DNA from: Whalleya microplaca
Lineage: Eukaryota > Ascomycota > Sordariomycetes > Xylariales > Xylariaceae
Direction: 5' to 3'
NCBI GenBank assembly: GCA_022497155.1
Contig: MU385717.1
Span: forward strand, 806,001-870,000
Length of the DNA stretch: 64,000 nt
Position numbers and translations under genes: made by a program. Numbering within the stretch: the first letter of the stretch is position 1; each line of letters opens with the position of its first letter. The notes beneath the pieces are model-generated. The model was not told where the DNA came from and searched no databases. It saw only the letters and a list, made by a program, of their open reading frames with translations. Positions 1 to 9,834 of the stretch are shown piece by piece.

Positions 1-45
1 CTACCTCAACTCCATCTTCCTCTTCTTGTTTCTCGACATGAACAA

Positions 46-2644
46 ATGGATGTGCCCAAAGGCTCAGCTGAGTTGCTAGAAAAAGTCGTTCCATTTACCA
101 CTAGAGACGACCCAGTATTCAAATCAGTTCCTCAACTTACCCCGTTCAAACTTGCCAAGTTGAAGCTCGAGTCGCCGTTGCTTGAAAGCGACCCCGAATA
201 TGATTGTCGAAAACTCGCTCGAACTGTTCAGTCTCGTAGAGACGCCCGCATAGATGCACATGTAAAGGGTATTCCACCTGAGCCTCTCAATAGGTCCAAC
301 GACGAGAGCCTTGACTTTCCAGAATCGGCCCATCAGTACAGACAAGAGATAGCTACTGCAATCCGAGTTGAGAAGATCGATATCCCAAAAGACACACTAC
401 GCTATTTAGCTTGCGCACTTCGAGATTACTGGACACAACACGAGCAACGTAGCTTATCGGAAGAAGTGTCCTGCTGGAAGGCAAGTTCGAACTTATGTCG
501 AGGTTATACTTTATGTATTGACCTATATCATTTAGTCTCTTCGGGAATCAATCCTCACCCCGCCATTGAGCCCCATTGTCATTGACGATGATCAATTCGT
601 GCCTGATGAACAAGTCTGCCAAGTTCCAATGCTGTCTGATCCTAGTTCATTGCTTGAAGCTGACCTCAACGCGGCTGAAGCGGAAGTATTGGGTCAAGAT
701 AGCCCTCGGATGAATTCGTCACCCCAGCATACTGATATTCTGTCAGTGTCACCTTTGGCAGAGGCGCCACTGCTCAGCCCTAAATTACCTAGAATTGGTT
801 CATTAAAAGTTGAAGCACCCTTGACACCGCTTGATTCCCTATCTCCCTCCGGTATGGCGATAGATTTTCTAGAGATTTCCAGTGGTGTGGACATGGACCA
901 AGTCTTGACGAAGGAGTTGGATTTATCAAGCGCTGAACTGAACAAAGATGATAGTAGGATCTCAAGCGACGAACTGTTTAGTATGCTGGAGGAAACCGCC
1001 ACCTCTGTAATGAGAGATATCCAGCAGGAAAGCCTACAAGCTGCAGACGCCCTTGCTCGTAGGGACATTCCCATCATGGATTTCATGATCCCAGAGCCTG
1101 ATTGGCTGCATGCACCACTGGATGCTGCTTCTCAGTTTTCGTGGATATGGAAAACGTATAATATTTTCACCTTTTCCCCGTGGCCTAAGAACTCCGAAGC
1201 AGAGAGACAGCAGCTCTGCTGGTGCCCAATTCCATCCAGCGCGGCTAAGATATCCGTGCAGGAGCTAATTGAAGATAACAAGAACCTCAAAGTTTTTATC
1301 GAGTCCACAGATTCTGCTAATGTACCGACAAGCGCTGATTATGTCTGGAAACAGCCAGGCCTGGATATTCTTCGAGAGAAAGAAGTTGAGGAAAACCAAT
1401 TGGAGCCAGCGTCTATTCAACGCGATGATAAAAGTTTGGCATCTCTGCTCCGGAAACGGCGGCTTGCATATAATGATACAGACTTAGATCCGGACCGGCT
1501 ACCATCGAATTCCTTGTCGCCGATTGATCTGATACAACCCCCTGAGAGCACATCAGCAGTGCCACATCAGGTCACACACAAGAAGCCAAACCAGTTCCCT
1601 AGTTTACTTGTTGGTTGTAGTGAGGCTTCTGCAACATCCACTCTCCTGTCTAATTACATCGAGTTTCGTACCACTAAGCGGCAAAAGAGCACAAGAAGCT
1701 CTTTCTTTCCTGTTCCCACTGACCGCCCGGTCCAAGCCGAAGCGGAGCCAGTACCAGATGAGACCGAGGACTCTACCCAGTCAAAAACCTTAGTAACTCC
1801 AGAATGTCAGCACGGAAAGAGTCCAGCAAGCTTCGCTCCGTTTCCGCCATTAAATCCATCCTCTGCCCGTACAAAGATAATCAAGGCGCTGGCATTGCCC
1901 CGGGGCATTTTCTCACGCCTCGAGAAGCTTTACGCTAACGCCGAGATTATCGAGCGCGACTTCGATCGCTGGAATAATTTGATTTGGGACCGAAACTCGG
2001 TGTCACGATCCGCGGCTGTCTCGCCCCTAGCTGCCGAAGCCGACGTGATCGTCTCGCCCGCGACTGGAATCGTCGTGACCACGCTCCTCAAGGCTATACA
2101 AAAGCCCTTACCTGGCCACAAAGGCCAAGCCGTAATTCGCGAGCGCATCCGAGCCGTGTCGTTGCGATACGAACGGCTTATTGTACTCGTGTCCGAAGGC
2201 AATGGCGTGGACGAGAGGGTGCGAGATCTCACGCCCTCGGATTGCGCCGGATACGCAGATTTTGCCGGTTTCGTGTCCGGACTTGACACGAACGCGCAGG
2301 CGTACTACGTTGGAGGCGGCGAGGAGACACTGGTAAGATGGATGGTGTCGTTTCTGCAACGCTACGCGCCCGAAGCAGCCGAGTTCCAGGATATCCTGAT
2401 CCAAGATGAGACGCAATGGGAGCTGTTCCTGCGGCGGGCGGGCATGAACACGTATGCAGCACAGGCTATACTCGGTCGTCTGAAGGCTCCTGATGGCGTG
2501 CCGGAGGACGAGAGATATCGATTTGGGTTGCCGGCATTTGTGAGGATGACACCGGTGGAGAGGATGCAGAACTTTCGGGGGCTGATGGGCGGGGAGAAGG
2601 TGCTGAATCGGGTCAGCTGGATGCTGGAGACGCGGTGGAGCTGA
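46..2644 (+). CDS. DUF7102-type protein with XPF-like C-terminus (possible Zip2/SHOC1 relative)
   Basis: Exons 46-480 and 536-2644, 847 aa. The only splice that keeps frame is a GC-AG intron, 481-535: the donor reads AAG|GCAAGT and the acceptor TTTAG, both phase 0. The N-terminal part (about residues 1-330) is acidic, with an FKLAKLKLESPLLES-like segment as in fungal DUF7102 proteins. The middle (about 330-560) is low complexity. The C-terminal part (about 560-847) looks like a degenerate XPF nuclease domain (VIVSPATGIVVTTLLKAIQ, RYERLIVLVSEG) followed by a helix-hairpin-helix-like segment (RAGMNTYAAQAILGRL). I see no ERKxxxD nuclease motif. By family knowledge such inactive XPF folds occur in Zip2/SHOC1 meiotic crossover factors; that role here is inference. 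The frame is open to the left window edge, so a further upstream exon is possible. Confidence 0.75.
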
Positions 2645-2867
2645 GCGATATTGATCTAGCCGAGTAAGCTACGACACTGCTAATAGTAAGGAAAATAGGG
2701 GCTTCGTTGGAGATTGAGCTGATGGATGCTGGGCTTGCATTGGCTATTTGAATGGCATTGGCTTATTCTGTTGCCTGTTAGAGCTCGATAGATAGGCGGA
2801 TTCAGATGAAAATTAGATCGGATTGATTTGCACTGCCTCCGGTTTTCTGAATCATGGGTATCATTGT

Positions 2868-4331
2868 CTATTCCAAAGCTTCCACATCTTCCCGAGATCC
2901 TGTTAGCTCCTCAGTCTCGCCTCCTGATATACTCCATATTTTCAAGCTACTCTCCTTGTTCCGCCTGCGCATCCAGGAGACGTCGGTAGCCGAGTTGCTA
3001 CTGTCACTCCCCGACTCAGATCCTTGGTTTCCCTCTCCATCTTCATCCGGGAATTCCCACGATCCAGAGCAAGTCGCCACGACGGAGCCGCTCTGATGCA
3101 CACACGTACTCCCGACCGTTGACTGGTGAGCATCCCACTGCCACCCCGGCGCATGCGCGCCCTCCTGGCTTCCCACGCCCTCCCACACCTTGACCGCCCC
3201 GTACGACGTCCCGGACCAGACCTCAAACCCCCCGCTGCCCTCCTGGCCCGGGAACACATCGCACTGGATGCGCTGGTTCCCCAGCGCCTCGCGGCCCTCC
3301 AGCCAGCCGAGCAAGCGCCCCGTGACGCGCACGTCGTACACGAGGACGCCCCTGGACTTCCGCTCGCTGATGAGCAGGTACCGACCGCACGGACTCCAGA
3401 CCGTCTGCGCGATCCCCTCGCCACCGATGCCTCCCCCTCCCCTTCCTGCATCTCCCGCTTCCGCCTCCGAAGCCGCCACGCTCCACGTCGCGACGCAGGT
3501 CCCCGCCTGCGCGAAGTCGTACAGCCCGACCCAGCGCGTCCAGGTGCCGGCGGCGACGAGGCTAGCGCCGTCGGCCTCGGGCGGCTGCGCGCCCAGCGCG
3601 GAGACGATCCCGCGCATGCCGACGCCGCCGCCCTTGGACACGTGGCGCTCGGACGGGATCGTCTTGAGGCGCAGCAGCGGCTCGGAGCCCGTGCGCCGCA
3701 CGTCGAACTTCGAGAGTAAGTTGCGCGACCCCGCGATGAAGTGCGTGCCGGGGGATGGCCAGAGGAGGGATGAGGCCGTCTGGAAGGTCTCCGAGCGCGC
3801 GGCCGTTAGGGGGTACGAGGATGCGGGTGAGTGGTGGAGGGCTGAGGGGGAGGAAGAAGGAGAGGAAGAGGGGGGAGATGAGGGGGATGGGAGTGTGGGA
3901 GGTGTTAGGTAGAAGAGCTGGATTGGGTGGTCGCGGCTCGAGACCAGGAACTGGTTTGTCCAGGCTTCGGACAGCGAGAAGTACGGCGCACCCGCGAGCA
4001 CATTGCTAGGCTCCGGTAGCTGGACCGTGGCTTGGGGAGTTAAATTTAGAGGGTGTGATTTAGGCGAGAGTAGATCCGGTGGCACGATGTAGCCGGATAT
4101 CTGGTTTGAGGACGAGCAGGTCAAGATGGTGGTGCCGTCAGCGGTCCATTGGGCGGTCTCGAAGTATCCGCGGATATCACCATCTTGCGCCTTAGAAGAC
4201 TGTGACGGTGACGGTGATGGCGATGGTAATAACCTCCCATCCGATTGTGTTGAACCATATCGTCTGGTTACATCCCCCGTCGAAGCAGCAAGTTCTACCT
4301 TGCCGTGGGGGACTACATCTTGTTGATCCAT
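2868..4331 (-). CDS. WD40 protein, Swt21/TCAB1 (WRAP53)-like
   Basis: Single exon, 487 aa, ATG at 4331. The protein shows the hallmarks of the fungal Swt21/TCAB1 group: FETAQWTADGTTILTCSSSN near residue 57, a DHPIQLFYL blade, SLLWPSPGTHFIAGSRN, GGGVGMRGIVSALG, LVAAGTWTRWVGLYD and SPCGRYLLISERKSRGVLVYD. In yeast Swt21 is a spliceosome-associated factor; in animals TCAB1 binds Cajal-body and telomerase RNAs, so a nuclear RNP role is likely by homology. Ser/Pro-rich insertions lie near residues 38-45 and 147-170, the second encoded by a purine-rich stretch on the plus strand. The coding sequence is much more GC-rich than its surroundings. It is convergent with the gene ending at 2644, with 223 bp between them. 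Confidence 0.8.
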   Translation of the reverse strand: MDQQDVVPHGKVELAASTGDVTRRYGSTQSDGRLLPSPSPSPSQSSKAQDGDIRGYFETAQWTADGTTILTCSSSNQISGYIVPPDLLSPKSHPLNLTPQATVQLPEPSNVLAGAPYFSLSEAWTNQFLVSSRDHPIQLFYLTPPTLPSPSSPPSSSPSSSPSALHHSPASSYPLTAARSETFQTASSLLWPSPGTHFIAGSRNLLSKFDVRRTGSEPLLRLKTIPSERHVSKGGGVGMRGIVSALGAQPPEADGASLVAAGTWTRWVGLYDFAQAGTCVATWSVAASEAEAGDAGRGGGGIGGEGIAQTVWSPCGRYLLISERKSRGVLVYDVRVTGRLLGWLEGREALGNQRIQCDVFPGQEGSGGFEVWSGTSYGAVKVWEGVGSQEGAHAPGWQWDAHQSTVGSTCVHQSGSVVATCSGSWEFPDEDGEGNQGSESGSDSSNSATDVSWMRRRNKESSLKIWSISGGETEELTGSREDVEALE

Positions 4332-5153
4332 CCCAGAGAGGCGCCTTTACCCCCAAACTGCTCAACTGTTTCAAAACATGGCTGTCAACATTCGATGGGG
4401 TAGAAGCAAGACAGCCCAACTGCCGTAGACGATCGTACGAGATAGAACCAGTGCTACGTGTATGCGAATGTAGTCAGTCGGCGCTTGAGGCTAAGGTAGA
4501 ATCATGGAGCCCCGGTCGGTGGAGCATGTGGAAAGCTGCAGCTGGGAAAAGCCAAGACTGGCGGTGTTAGGCGTCTAATGCAGGGCCCCTGACACACCCA
4601 CGTCATTGCCGCAGTGTAGCGTTGGGGACACAGCTGGTCCGTGCGCGTGTAGCTCCTCATCACATGGGACCGACGGGGGCCTATCAGATATGCTGTTCCT
4701 GAATCGCATTCCAGCTGGCATCGGTTTGGCATCGGTTTGGCATCGGTTTATCGCGGCGTAGATCCCAGCCTGCTGCCAGGGCACTTTTCCACTTCCAGAC
4801 AACAATCCATACTGCGTGCAACAATCCGTACGAACGACACTCATTCAAGTCGTCATTCTTCTACGAATACTTTCCCCCAAGCCAGCTTCCAAACCACGGA
4901 TTTACGACCTGTGTGTCCGCCATGCTTCGGTAGCAAGCTGGCTTCTTTTTGGCCTATCTGTGCACCTTCATTCCACTCTATTTCCTTCCAGTCGCCTGGA
5001 AGATCGATCGTCAGCTTGCCCCGGTGTGAGGAATACAGCACAAGTCGAGTAGCATCAAATTCCACAGCATAGTACATCAGGGGACAGCTTCCTTTTGGAC
5101 CGTTTCGAGATATTGGGGTTTAATCGATTCATCAATAATTAATGACAGCTATC
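4332..5153. other. Divergent promoter region
   Basis: This stretch lies between the divergently transcribed Swt21-like and PQ-loop genes and holds the 5' ends of both. Small ORFs occur on both strands, but none has family similarity, a signal peptide or convincing splice partners. The only clear structure is an 11-bp tandem repeat (separate entry). Confidence 0.6.
4717..4749. repeat. 11-bp tandem repeat, three copies
   Basis: The unit GGCATCGGTTT is repeated three times without a mismatch inside the divergent promoter region. It may be a slipped-strand repeat or a cluster of binding sites; nothing here decides. Confidence 0.9.
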
Positions 5154-6296
5154 ATGGGCAGCATGGATGGCCTCTTCGTGTCTGACCGCTGCGATGCGCT
5201 TCGCGAGGGTGGTTTCACCAACTTCTTTATCTCCATGTAAGCGGAATCGGAAGCGGATACATGTAGGCGAGCTACGAGATGAGCTAAACTGACGATTACC
5301 CGTGTCTAGTCTCATTGTCATCGGAATAATATTCTCGTATGTCACGCAGCACTATCGTATCATCTCTCGCGGTTCCTCCGAAGGCATCTCCCCGTACTGG
5401 GTCCTGCTCGGTGTCACCTCTGCCAACGCCCAGTTCGGCAACATCCTTACCCTCCCTCAATCTCGAGCCGACGTCGCCTGCTGCAAGGAAGTCAGTCCCT
5501 TCGAGTGCACCGCCGGATTGCTGGGAATCGCGCAGATCGGTACACAGTGGATCTGCTTTGCTATAATGTTGGTCACCTCTACAATACATACCATCGTATC
5601 TACATACCGCTGACGCTCCATAGTCTCGTTCTATTTCTGGTCTTTTTCCGACGGGAGGATCCCGAACTAGATGACGAGGTTGAACGTGACCCGGATCAGC
5701 CTACGTGGAGGACCGCTATCATTGTTGCCGCGTTATGTTTGATCCACGGTCTGTTCGTCGTCATCATTTCAGCGGCTTTCGCCCTCGGTGCCCCTGCATA
5801 TCTTGGTGCTTGGGCCAACGTCCTCGGAATCATGGCCGCTGCACTTGCTGCCGTCCAATACCTACCCCAGATCTGGACCACCTACCGTCTCAAGCATGCT
5901 GGTAGTCTCAGCATATTGATGATGTGCATACAAACACCCGGTGGACTTCTCTTCGCCGGCAGTCTGGCCGCACGCCTTGGATGGGGAGGATGGAGCTCTT
6001 GGGGAGTGTACGTGATGACTGCCTTGATGCAGGGCATCCTCTTGGTCATGGCGATCTCGTACGAGTGGCCATCGCGCGAGGAGCGCAATCAAACTCCCCC
6101 GCAACGACCCCAATACAACCGACGCACCACTCCCAGAGTTCTACCGTCACCAGGTCCGTACTCAGCTCACCTGCAGGCTTATGCTGATACGCAAGAAGAG
6201 ATCGAACGTGCCCTCGACCGCGAAAGCGTCCAGGGAGTCGGCGAGAATCAACCGCTCCTCGCACCCGGTGGTATCGGCAGTTCAGGCACTCGGTAA
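5154..6296 (+). CDS. PQ-loop repeat membrane protein
   Basis: Three exons: 5154-5236, 5310-5567, 5624-6296 (337 aa; an in-frame ATG at 5142 would add 4 residues but has a poorer context). The donors are GTAAGC and GTTGGT, and the phases join to continuous hydrophobic sequence. Seven membrane segments are expected for the family. The second PQ-loop motif is intact (QYLPQIWTTY, about residue 200) and is followed by the typical SILMMCIQTPGG. In the first repeat the proline is replaced (SYVTQHYRI before RGSSEGISPYWVLLG). Relatives include lysosomal or vacuolar amino-acid and cystine exporters, so an endomembrane transporter is likely; the substrate is unknown. The C-terminus (about 275-337) is hydrophilic, with an acidic tail that includes ENQPLL, which resembles a dileucine sorting signal. 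Confidence 0.85.
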
Positions 6297-7181
6297 TTGA
6301 CCACACCCTATCGAACCTGGGGCCAAGTTTTGCATTTTTCGTTGCCCCTTCGAAATTTTGATTCATCGAACACGACGTCTATACCCGTTTGCTTTTGCAG
6401 CTGGAGGAGTGAGTGTTGGTTTCTGAAAGGTATATAGGAACTTATTAGGATTAGACAAAAGCAAACAGTGTTATTGATTCGCGCAGATTGTCGATAGAGC
6501 TAGCTTCATAGGGCTAAATTGATCATATCCAGAGACCCCAGACTGAGTCAGTGTGACATATCCACAGTGCTGTCACGCGATTGGTCGCACACTATTTCGT
6601 ACACATTCAACATAGTATTATTACACGAATTTGACACAATACTATGTTCATGCTTCTTCAGCTATGATCTCGAGCTCACCGTCGATCTTGTTAGCCCCCT
6701 TCTTGGCATGATACGCAACGAGAGACGACACACACACATACACACGTAGACACAAGTAATCTGCTAAATCTCTATTAATCTCACGTTTTGTCCTGGAGCA
6801 AATAGGTTGGGCAATGTGCCGCTCACTTATCAGTTGACTTTTGGGGAAGACCTTTTAACTATGTACTTGAGAATGATTTTTGTTATTTATTTCATTGGTC
6901 TTTGACTCGTGTAGACCAAATTTCATGACTTGACAAGTCGATTTTCCTCAACTGGAGTCTTGTGCATGACTTGCGCCGGCCTCGGTGTGCCGACAGATAT
7001 ACCGGTGTCAAAATATCTGATAGGGGGCCGCCACACTGAACAATCCTCATGCCGGATCAACGAGGACGCTTCCAAGGCGCCCAGGATACACTGATTCTCC
7101 TCTCGCCTTACTCCTACTTCCGCATGAGCAGGCGGCCCGGCATCCAGCCTTTCATCGTAGGGGCAGATAGGCATACGTAGA
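6297..7181. other. Intergenic, no gene seen
   Basis: This is the convergent interval between the PQ-loop and DUF4267 genes. It holds 3' UTR-like AT-rich sequence and a short imperfect (CA)n run near 6728-6747. The ORFs here lack codon structure or similarity. Confidence 0.5.
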
Positions 7182-7634
7182 TTACATCCGCTTGGCCCTC
7201 CACCACGCCCACCCCGAGAGCCCCAAAAACGCCGCCCAATGCCCCCACGCCCTCTTCCTCCCATCAGCCCCGCCGTAAGCCCAGACGACCAAGCCGTCGC
7301 CCAGCCCGGCCAGCGAAATGACCGCCGTCGTGATGGTGACGGCGGCGTCGGAGGCGCCGGCGTACTGCAGCAGGATCAGCGACAGCCCGTACGTGACCTC
7401 GCGCACGGCCTTGAGGTACACGAGCGGCGACACCGCGCCGTTCTCCGACACCGCCGTCGCGACCCCGCCCGCCTTCCGCGCCGACGACGACGGCCGCCGG
7501 TGCGGCTTCGATGTCTGCTCGAGAGGGAGTCCGAAACGCGCGTACTCGCGCTTCGGGGCTAGGAAGGAGTGTAGGCCTAGACCCAGGCAGAGCGTGCCCA
7601 GGGCGTAGGTTGGGATCGGTGGTGCGGGTGCCAT
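7182..7634 (-). CDS. DUF4267-type small membrane protein
   Basis: Single exon, 150 aa. The protein has four hydrophobic segments: residues 7-24, about 78-95 (after the conserved LKAVREVTYGLSLILLQ), about 98-118 (AVISLAGLGDGLVVWAYGG) and about 127-143 (HWAAFLGLSGWAWW). The AVREVTYGLSLI and AGLGDGLVVW signatures and the length fit the fungal DUF4267 family, whose function is unknown. Residues 38-60 form a charged, Ser-rich loop not expected to cross the membrane. The coding region is strikingly GC-rich relative to both flanks, as for several single-exon genes in this window. Confidence 0.75.
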   Translation of the reverse strand: MAPAPPIPTYALGTLCLGLGLHSFLAPKREYARFGLPLEQTSKPHRRPSSSARKAGGVATAVSENGAVSPLVYLKAVREVTYGLSLILLQYAGASDAAVTITTAVISLAGLGDGLVVWAYGGADGRKRAWGHWAAFLGLSGWAWWRAKRM

Positions 7635-9345
7635 TTTGCGTGGCTTGGTGGATATAGCTTAGGTAATAAGAGGCTAGTGGGATCGAGTGCTTATGTAGAT
7701 GAGTTTCGGTTTCGGAGACTCGAGCGTTTGGTTTGAAATGCTGGTAAGTATGTTTTTACTGTGTATGTATGTCTCGAATTCAATCTGAGGACCTTTGTTA
7801 TTATAGATATAAAGCGGTGAGCGGCTGCTTCGGCCCACGATCTTATGTATGTAAGTATGTGTTGTTTTGGTTCCATGTGGGACCTGGAGTCGGATGTGCC
7901 ACAGCCACGATATACGGCGTAGCCTGCGATTTGATAGGCTCCTCCTAACAAGGATTCAGACCTTTCGTCCGTTAGGTTGTGCTCGGTTTATGTTCTTTGC
8001 AAATTTTGGTGAATACCCAATGGTTTCCTTTGGGCTTCTCTATTCAAACTTCTGATTGAATTCAAATCTAGGTACTTTTGCGTTGACTTGATTATTGCCT
8101 CTCGAAATGTTTAATAATCGATGGGTCTAAGGACCACGTCAATACGGCTATGGTTATTCGTTGCTAGAGGCAGTAATATTGGGCCGCCTTCCACAGAAAT
8201 ATTCTAGAGCGCAAAGCTTGCCCTAACTAAGAGATATAAACGCTAGTTTAGGTATAAATGACCCAACGGGCATCAAATTTCACCAACTATTTTTCAGCCT
8301 GAGGTTCGACATAGATACATGATCTTGTTTTCCCTACGGAGCCTGTAGATGCAGAAACGGCTAACGCCGCTTTACTTCAGTATACTCAATAGGCGTGTAA
8401 GCCAGCTTGGCTAAAGAATATCAGGTGATACCCAACATCACAGAGACTCGCAGAATTCCAGACGAAGGTGAGGTGGCCCATTCAGATATTGTGTCGGTGG
8501 TCGGGCGTATACAAAGTGAGAGAAATAGTAGGTATATACTACTAACAAATAAGTAATGAATAGAGAAGAGAGCTGAATTCTGATCCTCTTAAAGCTTGGG
8601 GCATACGCAGACTCCTTATGAACCCCTTTACCCCTCACGTTATGCTGTCTCAGCGATATAGTAGTGTGGCTTGATGGCTTGAATGACATGTTGATTCTAA
8701 CGTTAGGTATGAGACTTTATTGTCTGCAGGAGTGTTCTTTTGAGAGCCTAGCCACTCAGATGTCAGGAAGTGACTAGGTTAGCATGACTAGATGGCAGGT
8801 ATACACGAGAGTGATGTGGAAGATAAGGGGAAAGAGGAGCCGCAACACTTTGGTGTCGACTATTGTAATTACTCGCCGGCTTCCATAGCATTCATGCAAG
8901 GAGTTGTAAGCAGACGTCAATATCACAACACTAGATATAGCCCTAACAGTCCTGACAAACTGTCAGGTACCAGTTACATGCTACCTTACGGGGGAGAATG
9001 ATGGCAAAACCCTTAGTACCTATTAGAAAAGCCTAGAAATGCAGTAAAAGTCTAGTTCTCTACCTTACAGCCAAATCTAGGACTTCTCTGGTATGCTACA
9101 TGCCTGAGGAGTAGTTTTCCATTCTGATCATTGATATTTCTAGCATTGAGGTAGGAATACAAGGGTGACTTCTATTTATTTCTGTGATAGCTTCTATGAG
9201 GTTATCAACACATTTTGAATGCGTTGAACCGGTTAAATAGTCGCATACCTGCTTAAATCTGCCAGATAGGATTTGCGTATTCAATCTTAGAATTCTACTA
9301 CCCATTCCTCTCAGTCCGGTATACTACATCAATCTTCAGATACGG
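7635..9345. other. Intergenic, no gene seen
   Basis: AT-rich sequence between two minus-strand genes. I inspected the short ORFs at 7691-7951, 8438-8689 and 8792-9001; none has similarity, a signal peptide or splice partners. No repeats longer than about 15 bp were noticed. Confidence 0.45.
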
Positions 9346-9834
9346 CTAGCAACCAGAAACATAGTTGATCGTAGTCAAGCAACCTGCTCCCCAGTGCTTG
9401 CTCCCGCAAATCTTGCAACCGTTCCCACGAATATCATGGTAGTCATTCCAGATCTGGTTACCAGACCTCACACAACTCCTGTCGCCTTGAATGAAGACGC
9501 CGCACTGACCTGAGCAGGCACCAGTTTGAGACTGACCGCTCCTGTTTAAGTCAGCCAAAAAGCTTCTAGGACATCAAGAGGAAGATTACACATACCCAGG
9601 AGCCCCATAGTTGATATTATCGTTGCGAATCAGCTTCCTGTTGGCAGCATCGTCACAAGATCCGAGAATGAAGGAGCTGCACAAGCCGCTTCCCTTGCAG
9701 TCAAAGTAATCGCGAGCCTCGATACGGGCTGTCGTAGTTTCGTTGACTTCTATAGAAACAATGGCCTCGTCGGAAGATGCAGCGGCGCTGAGGGCAACCG
9801 CTAGGGTCAAGTATGCTGCAACGCTGAAATACAT
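9346..9834 (-). CDS. Secreted KP4-like killer-toxin family protein
   Basis: Two exons, 9834-9596 and 9541-9346, 144 aa. The 54-nt intron has donor GTATGT, a CTGAC branch point and a CAG acceptor. An N-terminal signal peptide (about residues 1-20) is followed by a short propeptide-like acidic stretch. The mature part has ten cysteines, the number seen in KP4, and the family's spacing landmarks: a Cys-rich start, a GxCGVF-like block, a GCKICGS block and a C-terminal LTxNYVxxC-like ending. KP4 proteins are known from the Ustilago virus and as fungal genomic paralogues. They act outside the cell, KP4 itself by blocking calcium uptake, and some affect plant roots or rival fungi; the activity of this copy is not known. 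No truncation, frameshift or missing family cysteine is seen. A TATA-like element lies upstream. Confidence 0.82.

Noticed and set aside
3126..3912. Long plus-strand ORFs (up to 240 codons)
   Set aside because: They are antisense shadows of the GC-rich Swt21-like coding region, which has clear family motifs on the minus strand.
4737..5072. 111-codon plus-strand ORF and overlapping minus-strand ORF in the divergent promoter
   Set aside because: No similarity, no splice partner, and the region is needed as promoter for two genes.
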